Below, in pieces: positions 1 through 7,112 of a stretch of 21,286 nt of DNA (within the stretch, counting starts at the first letter, position 1; every line of letters begins with the position of its first letter). The notes under the pieces are model-generated. The model was not told the DNA's origin and did not search any database. It was given only the letters and a program-made list of their open reading frames with translations. Source of the stretch: CAZKNJ01 sp964554185 (GTDB lineage: Bacteria; 4484-113); the NCBI GenBank assembly GCA_964554185.1, contig CAZKNJ010000031.1, positions 1-21,286 on the forward strand. The letters run 5' to 3'. The position numbers were made by a program, and so were the translations under genes.

Positions 1-35
1 GCCGTAAGCGCCCGGCTGTGCGGCACTAGGCTAGA

Positions 36-1178
36 GTGATTCCCCAAGGGGGATGCGGGGATACAGACACTCGGGCCTGGCTCGAGCGTCGGTTTGCGCG
101 CGAGGCCGACGGCCGCTACTACGCCCACCAGCCCCTCTACGGCTTCGCCTCGCCCCACTCCGAGCCCGGACACCTGCGGCGGCTGGCGCGGACGCTGCAC
201 CTGCTGCGCGTGGTTTCACGGCTGGGCGCGCAGACGATGCTGGATGTCGGCGGCGGCGAGGGCTACCTCGCGCACCTCTGCCGCGAACTGCTGGGAATGA
301 AGGCGGTGGTGTTGGAGCTGCCGGTGAGCGCCTGCGAGCGCGCGGGGGAGCTGTTCGGCCTGCCGGCGGTGTGCGCGGACGCGGCGCGGCTTCCCTTCGC
401 CGACGGCGCGTTTGACCTCGCAGTGTGCAGCGAAGTGCTGGAGCATGTGGAGGCCCCGCACCTCGCCGCGGCGGAGCTTGCGCGCGTGGCGCGGGGGCTC
501 GTGCTGGTGAGCACCGAGCAGTTCTGCGCCGATGCGCGGGAGCAGGAACTGATGCTCAAGCTGCGCGATCCGCGCGATCCGCATCCCGACCGCAACCACT
601 TCACGCGCGAGGACCTGCGGAGGCTGTTCGGCCAGCCGGTGTACGAGGCCGCGGAATACCTGGACTTCCTGCCGTGGGACGAGGCGCGGCTGAAGCCCGC
701 GTTCGCCCGGCGGCTGGTGGCTATGCACTCGCGGGTGGACCGGCTGCATCCGCGCACTGTGGGCGTGGTGTATCTGGTGAGCACGGGTGGGGAGCTGGGA
801 GCGCCCAAGCTGGATGAGGCGAAAGCGATGGAGACGATGTTCACTCCGCTGGTGGCGTCGCCGTATGAAAGCCCCGGGCGGCATCCGGCGCAGTGGCCGG
901 AGGGGATGCCGCGGCCGGAGGGCTGCGAGTGGCTGCGGCCGGGGCTGGCGGTGTGCCCGGTGGAGGAGTTCGCCGGTGCGCCCGCGCCGGAGTGGATGGC
1001 GAAGTATGAGATGGCAAACGTGGCGGAGGGCGCGGAGCGCGAGCGGCTCAGCCGCGAATACCAGCGGATGCTGCAACGGCGCATCCTCGCCACACCGGAG
1101 CCGTGGTGGCCGAAAGCCCGCTGGCTGGCGGGGCGGGCCTGGCGGCGCGTAAGGGGATTTTTGCTCGAGCGCTTCTAG
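36..1178 (+). CDS. Class I SAM-dependent methyltransferase
   Basis: A 380-aa protein with a Methyltransf_11-type Rossmann domain at about residues 60-150. The SAM-binding motif I is LDVGGGEG (about 69-76). It is followed by an acidic strand end (VLELP) and the typical PFADGAFDLAVCSEVLEH stretch (motifs II/III, about 119-135). The remaining 230 residues contain no domain I recognise. They include a Trp/Pro-rich segment and a basic C-terminus, which probably form the substrate-specific part. The start is GTG at 36, because a TAG lies immediately upstream in frame and no other usable start precedes the fold. The ribosome-binding site is weak. The substrate is unknown: small molecule, sugar or lipid are all possible. 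It converges on the minus-strand dockerin-repeat gene and shares its stop region. Fold and cofactor are confident, function is not. Confidence 0.8.
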   Translation: MIPQGGCGDTDTRAWLERRFAREADGRYYAHQPLYGFASPHSEPGHLRRLARTLHLLRVVSRLGAQTMLDVGGGEGYLAHLCRELLGMKAVVLELPVSACERAGELFGLPAVCADAARLPFADGAFDLAVCSEVLEHVEAPHLAAAELARVARGLVLVSTEQFCADAREQELMLKLRDPRDPHPDRNHFTREDLRRLFGQPVYEAAEYLDFLPWDEARLKPAFARRLVAMHSRVDRLHPRTVGVVYLVSTGGELGAPKLDEAKAMETMFTPLVASPYESPGRHPAQWPEGMPRPEGCEWLRPGLAVCPVEEFAGAPAPEWMAKYEMANVAEGAERERLSREYQRMLQRRILATPEPWWPKARWLAGRAWRRVRGFLLERF

Positions 1179-2434
1179 ATGAACTGATCCCAAGCGAGAA
1201 TGAGCAGCGGCTCGCTCGTGATGCCCGGCATGTCATCCGCATAAGGCGTGACTGTCACCCAGTAGGCCGGCTGCGGCGGCGTGAGGGTGTACTCGTAGTA
1301 GCGGAAGCCGAACTGGTTGAAGCCTGCGCAGCCACCGAAGTAATCCACGCTACCGATATCGTGAAAGCCCTCGGTGGCGGAGACGGTGGAGAGCTCTATG
1401 CGGAAGCTGGTGACGTAGGTTCCGAAGTTGAAGAAGACCGGTGTCAGATCTGAGATATCCACCGTCCCATTCGAATTATAGTCCACCGCAACGGCTTCAG
1501 GGCACTCCTCGAGCGAATCCCCGAAATGGCTGGACATAACAATAAGGTCGAAGTACTCGGTGATGCCGTTCTGATTTCCATCGGGCATCATCCCCCTGGT
1601 GGTCCAGGTGAAGGTGGTGGCAGCCTCCGGCGTGGCGACCAAATCTCCCACGGAGTTGACCGGCGCCATCGTGGGATTGCTGTAGCAGGCCGTCAGCCGC
1701 GTATAGGTGGTCCGCAGCCCCTCGCGGTGCCGGCGGGCAACATGCACGAAGACGCTGCGCTCATAGCGAGCCTCAACCGGCACGCTGTAGTCGTTAAGCG
1801 AGTACCCCATCGTGTTGTCGAAGTCGCCATACGCAACATTGGCTATGAGATGGCGGTCTCCGTTTTCGGTTTCAGACCACTCGACAATGTAGCTGTCTCC
1901 AAAACGCCCCCAGTTCCTGGCCAGCACCGACATGTCGCTGATACCTACTTGTCTGTCGCCGCTATAGTCCAGGTACTCCTCGCCGTAGTCAATGGCCCTA
2001 CCGAAGTTCGCAGCTACCACCGTGATGTCCGATATCCCTACTACACCGTCAAGATTACCGTCTCCGTGCAGCGCCGCCCCAAACCACGTTACCCCTTGGT
2101 AATCAAGTTGTATCTTGAAATCGTCCTGCTCAGCGAAGCTATATGGGCCTTCGTATCCCGCCGACACCTCCCGCAGGCGGGAGGCGAGTTCGCCCGTCAG
2201 GCCGTCCCACAGTCCGGAATCTATGCCCGCCGGCGCAGGCGTGGCCAGAACCTCGTCGGCAGCATCGGAATAGGTGGAGGCAACGGGCGGCGGTGCGGCC
2301 GCGGTCAGGCCCGTGACCGCGCGTGAGCCGGAGTCGCCGCAGGATGAGCAGAGCAACACCGCCGTCAACATTAGCACGGAAAGCGCGCGCATTACCGCGC
2401 GGTGGAAACCCCCAGATGTAAACCGCAAGTCCAT
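1175..2434 (-). CDS. Secreted protein with four dockerin-like EF-hand repeats
   Basis: A 419-aa exported protein. The N-terminus has a hydrophobic stretch (about 16-29) followed by two cysteines (C29, C32). It looks like a lipoprotein signal, but the lipobox is imperfect. Four calcium-loop-like repeats of the dockerin type (DxNxDGxVxIxDxxxxxxxFG) lie at about 125-146, 156-176, 285-304 and 318-338, in two pairs. After each pair comes a stretch of about 70-100 residues resembling a fibronectin-III-like beta sandwich (beginning SYIVEWS and SFRIELS). The ATG at 2434 is preceded by AGGGAG at good spacing, and a perfect TATAAT lies about 65 bp upstream. It resembles the lipoprotein at 16195-17940 in repeat consensus and domain order. 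Calcium binding and surface display are inferred from the family. I see no enzymatic domain. Confidence 0.75.
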   Translation of the reverse strand: MDLRFTSGGFHRAVMRALSVLMLTAVLLCSSCGDSGSRAVTGLTAAAPPPVASTYSDAADEVLATPAPAGIDSGLWDGLTGELASRLREVSAGYEGPYSFAEQDDFKIQLDYQGVTWFGAALHGDGNLDGVVGISDITVVAANFGRAIDYGEEYLDYSGDRQVGISDMSVLARNWGRFGDSYIVEWSETENGDRHLIANVAYGDFDNTMGYSLNDYSVPVEARYERSVFVHVARRHREGLRTTYTRLTACYSNPTMAPVNSVGDLVATPEAATTFTWTTRGMMPDGNQNGITEYFDLIVMSSHFGDSLEECPEAVAVDYNSNGTVDISDLTPVFFNFGTYVTSFRIELSTVSATEGFHDIGSVDYFGGCAGFNQFGFRYYEYTLTPPQPAYWVTVTPYADDMPGITSEPLLILAWDQFI

Positions 2435-2499
2435 TTCGCTTGTTCTCCCTTGAACTGAATGCGGCCGGCTGACTGGCTGACCCCCTGACAGCCACTAGT

Positions 2500-2505
2500 A
2501 TTATA
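2500..2505 (-). promoter_or_regulatory. Candidate -10 box for the dockerin-repeat gene
   Basis: The minus strand reads TATAAT, a perfect -10 hexamer. It would give a leader of about 60 nt before the ATG at 2434. No convincing -35 is visible at 16-18 bp. The leader contains three GTCAG repeats and a possible GGCTG/CAGCC stem. Confidence 0.4.
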
Positions 2506-2539
2506 CCGCAGATTGGCGATGCTATGTTCCCGGACGCGT

Positions 2540-2591
2540 GACCTCCAGATCGCGCGATTTGAAGGAGTGGCGACCTGGAGGTCGCCACTCC
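2540..2591. repeat. REP-like compound palindrome
   Basis: A perfect 12-bp inverted repeat (GGAGTGGCGACC at 2564-2575, reverse complement at 2580-2591) surrounds a TGGA loop. Immediately upstream are a 10-bp palindrome ATCGCGCGAT (2549-2558) and a 9-nt block GACCTCCAG (2540-2548). That block is the reverse complement of 2575-2583, so it could form an alternative pairing. No T-run follows, and the element sits between divergent genes, so a plain terminator is unlikely. It looks like a REP or small dispersed palindromic element. Copy number in the genome is unknown. Confidence 0.6.
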
Positions 2592-2604
2592 GTGACGGTT
2601 GAAC

Positions 2605-2646
2605 AACTCACGCGGAACATCCGTCTAACTCACTGGTAGAACTCAC
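2605..2646. repeat. Three AACTCAC direct repeats upstream of trmFO
   Basis: AACTCAC occurs at 2605-2611, 2627-2633 and 2640-2646. The last two copies form a near-tandem 13-bp unit (AACTCACTGG then AACTCACTAG). They could be an operator or the remnant of a small duplication. No regulator is identified. Confidence 0.35.
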
Positions 2647-2666
2647 TAGGTTCCTCAGCATTACTC

Positions 2667-2693
2667 CGGGGCCGGAAACGGCCCCGTTTGTTT
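2667..2693 (+). terminator. Intrinsic-terminator-like hairpin before trmFO
   Basis: A perfect 8-bp GC stem, CGGGGCCG / CGGCCCCG, is closed by a GAAA tetraloop (GNRA type) and followed by TTTGTTT. It ends 28 bp before the preferred trmFO ATG. On the plus strand no annotated gene lies upstream that would need termination. It may insulate trmFO, attenuate a leader transcript, or end an unannotated small RNA. Confidence 0.55.
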
Positions 2694-2720
2694 GACCCCA
2701 TAAGGTATGATTCACGTCCC

Positions 2721-4040
2721 ATGGCGCAGGCGGTGGTAATCGGCGGCGGGCTGGCGGGCGGTGAAGCCGCGTGGCAGCTCGCGCAGCGCGGCATAGCGGT
2801 GACGCTCTACGAAATGCGCCCGGCGGCGCGCACGCCTTTCCACGAGACGGACGGGCTGGCGGAGTTGGTGTGCTCCAACTCGCTCAAGTCCACCGACCCG
2901 ATGCGGGCGCCGGGGATGCTCAAGGAAGAACTGGCGCGGCTGGGATCGCTGCTGCTGGAGGTGGCGGAGAGCGTGAAGCTGCCGGCCGGGGCGGCGCTGG
3001 CGGTTGACCGCGTGCGGTTCTCCCAGGAGGTGGAAGCGCGGCTGAGCGCGCACGAGCAGGTGCGGATTGTGCGCGAGCCAGTGGAGAGCCTGGAGCCGTT
3101 CATTGAGGCCACTGACACACCGGTAATCATCGCCACCGGGCCGGCGACGCATCCACCGCTGTTCGCGGAGCTGACGGCGCTGCTGGGGGATGATGCGCTT
3201 TATTTCTACGACGCCACTTCACCCATTGTGGCGGCAGACTCGCTGGATATGGATAAGCTCTTTTTCGCCAGCCGCTATGGCAAGGGCGGAGGGCACGACT
3301 ACCTGAACGCGCCGATGGACGAGGGCGAGTACAAACGCTTCCGCCAGACGCTGCTCTCGGCGGAGCTGGCGCCGCTGCACGCGGGTGACGAGTTCGTGCC
3401 GTTTGAGGGCTGCCTGCCGATTGAGGAGCTGGCGCGGCGCAGCGAAGGTGCAATGCGCTTCGGACCGCTGCGTCCGGTGGGGCTGGCTGAGTGCGCGGGC
3501 GGGAAGCCGCTGTACGCCGTGGTGCAGCTGCGGCGGGAGAATGCGCTGGATAGCGCGTTTTCGCTGGTGGGATTCCAAACGCGGTTGAAGCAAGGCGCTC
3601 AGAAGGAGGCCTTCCGGCTGATTCCCGGGCTGGAAGACGCGCGGTTCCTGCGCTTCGGGCGGATGCACCGCAACAACTACCTCTGTGCGCCCAAGCACCT
3701 GGCGCCCACGCTGCAACTGCGCGGCCATCCGCATATCTTCTTCGCCGGGCAGATTACCGGGCTGGAGGGCTACATTGCGGCCACTGCCACGGGGCTGGCG
3801 GCGGGGACGAATGCAGCGCGGCTAGCACAAGGAGTGGAGCCGGTGGAGTTTCCGCGGGAGACGGCGCTGGGGGCGATGCTGCATTTCATGGCGAATGCCA
3901 GCGTAGATAGCTATGCGCCCACGGCGTTCAACCTGGCGATGCTGCCCCCGGTGGAAGGAGTGCGCGCCAAGCGCAACCGGCGCGAAGCCGCGCTGGAACG
4001 GGCGCGCGCGGCGCTGGCCGCCTTTCTTCAAGGCGAGTAG
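2721..4040 (+). CDS. trmFO: Methylenetetrahydrofolate-tRNA-(uracil-5-)-methyltransferase
   Basis: TrmFO makes m5U54 in the T-loop of tRNAs, using methylenetetrahydrofolate as carbon donor and FAD/NAD(P)H as reductant. The 439-aa protein opens with the FAD-binding GGGLAGGEAA motif. It retains the family blocks ELVCSNSLKS, VDRVRF, FYDATSPIV, APMDEGEY, FEGCLPIEE (with the catalytic-region cysteine), ENALDSAFSLVGFQT, GRMHRNNYL and FAGQITGLEGY. Length matches the family. I chose the ATG at 2721 (MAQAVVIGGG) because it places the FAD motif at the usual distance. The in-frame TTG at 2688 falls inside the upstream hairpin's T-run. A TATGAT box lies 9 nt before the ATG. The T-loop of the initiator tRNA in this window, TTCGAAT, has a possible target U. 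Confidence 0.95.
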   Translation: MAQAVVIGGGLAGGEAAWQLAQRGIAVTLYEMRPAARTPFHETDGLAELVCSNSLKSTDPMRAPGMLKEELARLGSLLLEVAESVKLPAGAALAVDRVRFSQEVEARLSAHEQVRIVREPVESLEPFIEATDTPVIIATGPATHPPLFAELTALLGDDALYFYDATSPIVAADSLDMDKLFFASRYGKGGGHDYLNAPMDEGEYKRFRQTLLSAELAPLHAGDEFVPFEGCLPIEELARRSEGAMRFGPLRPVGLAECAGGKPLYAVVQLRRENALDSAFSLVGFQTRLKQGAQKEAFRLIPGLEDARFLRFGRMHRNNYLCAPKHLAPTLQLRGHPHIFFAGQITGLEGYIAATATGLAAGTNAARLAQGVEPVEFPRETALGAMLHFMANASVDSYAPTAFNLAMLPPVEGVRAKRNRREAALERARAALAAFLQGE

Positions 4041-4064
4041 AAGCGCCGGTCTAACGCCCTACTC
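4035..4064. terminator. Inverted repeat between convergent genes
   Basis: GAGTAG (4035-4040) and CTACTC (4059-4064) form a stem spanning both stop codons of trmFO and the convergent gene, with an inner GCG/CGC pairing possible. There is no T-tract. Part of the symmetry arises simply because both proteins end in Glu-stop. It may act as a weak bidirectional terminator. Confidence 0.25.
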
Positions 4065-4706
4065 CGGCAGGACGCTGATCAGGCTGCCACGGTCTCCCTT
4101 GCCGACCTGGATGAACCCCAAGGCGACAATGGTTCCGTCCTTGGCGGTGCGGCCGAACAACGGGTAGACGCCCTTCGGGACGGTGCGCGTGTACAGGAAG
4201 TCGTAGATGCGGTAGGACTCGCCTTCCTTTTTCACGGGAAGCAGCCGGTACTCAACTTCCAGGTTGCCCTCCGTATTCACCTTCGCCGAGCCGGGAATGG
4301 CGGTGTACAGCTTGCTAAGCGTGGTAGTGCCCATGGTGACGAAGGAGGCGACGCGTTGGTCGGTTGCGCCAAGCTGGCCGGCGTCCACCGGGATGTACTT
4401 GAGCGCTCCTTTCTGGGTGACTTTGCCGATGGCGCCGTGGTAGAGCAGCGGCGTCAGGCAGAAGTGCCCGGAAGCACCCCTATGGATGCCGGGCGACTGC
4501 TCTTCGTGGAACAGCAGGAAGTAGCCGCCGTCGCGGCTCACCAGAATGCCGGGGATGGGCTTCGCGCCGTCGGGGACGAAGAACCCCAGGCATGGCGGCC
4601 GGTCCTTGATGCGGCCGAAGGTCTTCTCCACCATTATCTGGGCGGAGGCGGTGAAGGAGAGAAACAGCGCGATTCCCGCCAGTACAGCGATACTTGTAGC
4701 TCTCAT
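4059..4706 (-). CDS. Secreted protein of unknown function
   Basis: A 215-aa protein with a clear Sec signal peptide (hydrophobic 6-20, cleavage predicted after TASA at 22). I do not recognise a family. The mature part, about 193 residues, looks like an all-beta globular domain. It has two cysteines (C39 and C83) that could form a disulfide, and GG/GY-rich turns near residues 58-62. There are no membrane segments after the signal peptide. It converges on trmFO with an 18-bp gap and is divergent from the ribosomal operon. The ATG at 4706 has no Shine-Dalgarno. A perfect TATAAT lies 6 nt upstream, so the mRNA may be leaderless. An extracytoplasmic location is well supported. Confidence 0.75.
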   Translation of the reverse strand: MRATSIAVLAGIALFLSFTASAQIMVEKTFGRIKDRPPCLGFFVPDGAKPIPGILVSRDGGYFLLFHEEQSPGIHRGASGHFCLTPLLYHGAIGKVTQKGALKYIPVDAGQLGATDQRVASFVTMGTTTLSKLYTAIPGSAKVNTEGNLEVEYRLLPVKKEGESYRIYDFLYTRTVPKGVYPLFGRTAKDGTIVALGFIQVGKGDRGSLISVLPE

Positions 4707-4712
4707 ACCATC

Positions 4713-4718
4713 ATTATA
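4713..4718 (-). promoter_or_regulatory. -10 box giving a probable leaderless transcript
   Basis: The minus strand reads TATAAT and ends 6 nt before the ATG at 4706. Transcription would therefore start at or next to the A of the start codon. No clear -35 is visible. A CGGCGG-GTT-CCGCCG hairpin (4735-4749) overlaps the expected -35 region. Confidence 0.4.
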
Positions 4719-4771
4719 GCCGTAAGCGGGTTGGCGGCGGGTTCCGCCGGAGGCTGCGGACGCTGCTAGCC

Positions 4772-4801
4772 TTGCGGGAGAGTGCTTGGTTATGGTATAT
4801 A
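4772..4801 (+). promoter_or_regulatory. Candidate extended -10 promoter of the rpsF operon
   Basis: TTGCGG (4772-4777), an 18-bp spacer, then TATATA (4796-4801) preceded by TGG (extended -10). An alternative -10 is TATACT at 4798-4803. The start site would be near 4808, inside a perfect 12-bp palindrome ATTCGCGCGAAT (4806-4817), leaving a leader of about 30 nt. No obvious S6:S18 autoregulatory RNA fold was found in so short a leader. Confidence 0.4.
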
Positions 4802-4838
4802 CTTCATTCGCGCGAATTCAAGACTTGGAGTAAACCGC

Positions 4839-5186
4839 TTGGCTGAAACAAAGGTGAAACTGTACGAGGCCATCGCCCTCTACCACCCCGACCTGGAGGA
4901 GGCAGTCCTCAAGGAACGGGCCGACCGGATAGAGCAGGTCGTGCGCGAGCACGCGGGCAATGTGGTGTCAACGAACATGTGGAAGAAGCGCAAGCTCGCC
5001 TACCCCATAAAGAAGCTGGAGGACGGCAACTACATCGTCTACCGCTTCACGGGCGACCGGCGGCTGCTGCCCGACCTGGATTACATCATGCGCTACGATG
5101 AGCAGTGCCTGCGCTATCTGATACTGGATGTTGGGCAGTATCCCGGCATGACGCGGGGCGCCAAGAAAACGGAGGCGTCGCAATGA
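4839..5186 (+). CDS. rpsF: Small ribosomal subunit protein bS6
   Basis: bS6 binds bS18 and 16S rRNA in the platform of the 30S subunit. The 115-aa sequence has the S6 hallmarks LYEAIALYHPDL at the N-terminus, then WKKRKLAYPIKKLEDGNYIVY and a DEQCLRYLIL strand. The start is TTG at 4839, where a GGAG at 4827-4830 gives 8-nt spacing. An upstream in-frame TTG at 4782 would lie inside the promoter and add residues alien to the family. Its stop overlaps the rpsR start (ATGA), indicating translational coupling. In many bacteria ssb lies between rpsF and rpsR, but it is absent here. Confidence 0.95.
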   Translation: MAETKVKLYEAIALYHPDLEEAVLKERADRIEQVVREHAGNVVSTNMWKKRKLAYPIKKLEDGNYIVYRFTGDRRLLPDLDYIMRYDEQCLRYLILDVGQYPGMTRGAKKTEASQ

Positions 5187-5416
5187 GACCACAACTACGG
5201 GGCAGATTCCGCCAGGCGAAAGTGTGCACCTTCTGCGTGGAGCCGCAGCTTCCCATTGATTACAAGGTTGTCGGGCTGTTGCAGAAATTCCTCAGCGACC
5301 GCGGGAAGATTATGCCCAAGCGGCGCTCTGGAGTGTGCAGCAAGCACCAGCGCATGCTCACCACGGCGATTAAGCACGCCCGGTTCATGGGCTTGCTGCC
5401 CTACACCAAACGGTAA
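5183..5416 (+). CDS. rpsR: Small ribosomal subunit protein bS18
   Basis: A 77-aa bS18, which pairs with bS6 on the 30S platform. Diagnostic blocks are IDYKVVGLLQKFLSDRGKI and PKRRSGVCSKHQ, ending in LLPYTKR. The CTFC pair near the N-terminus plus a later C and H suggests the zinc-binding (C+) form. The start ATG at 5183 overlaps the rpsF stop by 4 bp and has GGAGG at 5171-5175, inside rpsF, at 7-nt spacing. That makes it preferable to the upstream in-frame ATG at 5105. Confidence 0.96.
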   Translation: MRPQLRGRFRQAKVCTFCVEPQLPIDYKVVGLLQKFLSDRGKIMPKRRSGVCSKHQRMLTTAIKHARFMGLLPYTKR

Positions 5417-5436
5417 GCGGCGAAGGAGAACAAGCA

Positions 5437-6051
5437 ATGCAGGTTATCTTACTGGACGATGTGTTGGGGCTGGGAGACGCGGGCGATCTCGTTAAGGTCA
5501 AGACCGGTTACGCCCGGAACTACCTGATACCGCAGGGGCTGGCGCAGCATGCCACCAAGGACGGCCTCAACCGAATCGAAGCTATCCGGCGGGCGGGCGA
5601 AGAGCGCCGCCGCAAGCTCATACACGAAGTGAAGGACAAGGTTGAGGCGCTGGACGGCAAGAAGCTTACCGTGCCGATGAAGGTGGGCTCGGAAGCCAAG
5701 ATCTTCGGCGCGGTCACCACCCTGCTGCTCCAGGAGAAGATTCTGGAGGAGTTCGAGATGGAAGTGGACCGCCGGTATATCATGCTGGAAGCGCCCATCA
5801 AGTACCTGGGCACCTACGACATCACTCTGAAGGCGGGCGCGGAGGCGTCGGCGGTGCTGAAGCTGCATGTGGTTGACGAGAGCCAGCCGGAGGCCCCGGC
5901 ACCCAAGGCCAAGCCCAAAGCGGAGAAGGTTGCCGCCGCCGTTGAGGCGTCCGAGCCTCCCGCCGAAGAGGCCGCGGCAGTTGAAGAGCAGGAAGGCGAG
6001 AGAGAAGAGCTGGCGTCCGAGATCGAGGAGAAACTGCAGGATCAGGGCTAG
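5437..6051 (+). CDS. rplI: Large ribosomal subunit protein bL9 with acidic C-terminal tail
   Basis: bL9 is a 50S protein near the L1 stalk, linked to reading-frame fidelity. The N-domain (MQVILLDDVLGLGDAGDLVKV, then GYARNYLIP) is canonical. It is followed by the long connecting helix and a C-domain (LFGAVT-like IFGAVTT). Total length is 204 aa against roughly 150 in typical bL9. The extra 50 or so residues are an Ala/Pro/Lys then Glu-rich tail beginning ESQPEAPAPKAK, which is probably disordered. AAGGAG at 5423-5428 sits 8 nt before the ATG. It is the last gene of the rpsF-rpsR-rplI set and converges on the LptA-like gene with an 11-bp gap. dnaB, often next to rplI, is instead at 19442-20860. 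Confidence 0.96.
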   Translation: MQVILLDDVLGLGDAGDLVKVKTGYARNYLIPQGLAQHATKDGLNRIEAIRRAGEERRRKLIHEVKDKVEALDGKKLTVPMKVGSEAKIFGAVTTLLLQEKILEEFEMEVDRRYIMLEAPIKYLGTYDITLKAGAEASAVLKLHVVDESQPEAPAPKAKPKAEKVAAAVEASEPPAEEAAAVEEQEGEREELASEIEEKLQDQG

Positions 6052-6062
6052 CCGGCCGGCTG

Positions 6063-7112
6063 TTACTCAGGTTCCGGCTGCAGCGCGTCCGACTCGGAGG
6101 CAAACACCTCTGGCGACACATACACGCGGAAGCGTTCGGTAATGGCCGCGCGCACCGTGCCGTCCTCTACGGTAACCTCCACCGAGGGAGCTACCAGCGT
6201 GAAGTCGCTGCTCTCAACCCTTACGTCGCCGGACAGCCGCATCGGGGCTCCGCCCTCGGGCCGGTCAAACGCCAGCGCGGAGAAGCGCAGATCCTTGCCA
6301 TCCTCGCCGGCAAGCCAGCCGGTTATTGGGTCGTCCTTGGTTCCGCGAACCGCAACCATTCCCGTATCGGCCGAACCTTTCGCCTTTCCGGTTGCCGCCA
6401 GCTTCTGGGCGAAAGCCGGGCAGTGCAGGCGCAACCTTTCTCCCTCGGCATCCACCGAAGTCCCGGTCAGGTGGAGCACCGTGCCGTCGTCCTGATCAAC
6501 CGTCTGGACGAACAGCCGTTCGCCGGATAGGCGCAGGTCGCCTCCCGCAAGCTCGCGCAGCCGAATGGGCAGTAACGAGCTCCCAATGCGTCCGTTGAAT
6601 CTATCTTCCAGCGAATAGAGGCGCTCGGTAAAGTCAGCCTCCACCCGCTCGCAAGATAGCGTCACGCCCTCGGCCCACTCAACCGTAACTCCGCCTTCCA
6701 GTGAGGCGGAGGCGGGCTCGAACGTGCGGGGGGCCACCCGCAACTCGCCCCGGTCAGCGTTGGCGGTCACTCCCTCCGCGAAATGCACCAGCCGCAAAGC
6801 GCCCTCGGCGGTGAGCAGGCCTTGCTTGGCGTCAACCACACAGGAGTGCGCTGCCAGGGCGAATTCCGGCGTGGTGATTTCAACACCATCGGAGATGGAG
6901 ATTAGGCCGGTGGCAGAATCAAGCTCCGCCACCGACGCCACCAGATTCATGTCTTCGTAGCGCAGCTCGGCATCGGTGAAGCGCGCGGTCTGGCGCCCGT
7001 CAGCGATGACAATCTCGGCGGTGGCGCTGCGCACTACTTCCACTGTAGTAGCGGCGTGCGCCGGCAGCGTTATTGCCGCCAGGGCCAGCAGCATCGCCAC
7101 AGCGCGCTTCAT
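6063..7112 (-). CDS. LptA/OstA-like periplasmic protein
   Basis: A 349-aa exported protein with a Sec signal peptide (MKRAVAMLLALAA..., cleavage after AHA at about 20). The mature part is almost entirely short beta strands. Its repeating pattern of the type ADRGELRV, SGDVRVES and DFTLVAPSVEVTVEDGTV resembles the OstA/LptA/LptC beta-jellyroll used to carry lipopolysaccharide across the periplasm. It is longer than E. coli LptA (about 185 aa) and may hold several jellyroll units. It is the last gene of the envelope operon. Its ATG overlaps the upstream NYN stop (TGATG), and GGAGG lies 13 nt upstream. The family assignment rests on strand pattern rather than a strict motif, so it is moderate. 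The transported lipid is not known. Confidence 0.6.
   Translation of the reverse strand: MKRAVAMLLALAAITLPAHAATTVEVVRSATAEIVIADGRQTARFTDAELRYEDMNLVASVAELDSATGLISISDGVEITTPEFALAAHSCVVDAKQGLLTAEGALRLVHFAEGVTANADRGELRVAPRTFEPASASLEGGVTVEWAEGVTLSCERVEADFTERLYSLEDRFNGRIGSSLLPIRLRELAGGDLRLSGERLFVQTVDQDDGTVLHLTGTSVDAEGERLRLHCPAFAQKLAATGKAKGSADTGMVAVRGTKDDPITGWLAGEDGKDLRFSALAFDRPEGGAPMRLSGDVRVESSDFTLVAPSVEVTVEDGTVRAAITERFRVYVSPEVFASESDALQPEPE

Noticed and set aside
216..1193. Long minus-strand ORF opposite the methyltransferase
   Set aside because: High-GC shadow frame: Arg/His/Pro-rich, no motif, antisense to a gene with a clear SAM-binding fold.
4806..4817. ATTCGCGCGAAT as a shared operator with ATCGCGCGAT at 2549-2558
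   Set aside because: The TCGCGCGA core also occurs in ftsE coding sequence; two intergenic hits are too few to claim a regulon.
6050..6061. Palindrome AGCCGGCCGGCT at the rplI stop as a terminator
   Set aside because: Short effective stem and no T-run on either strand; probably chance in GC-rich sequence.
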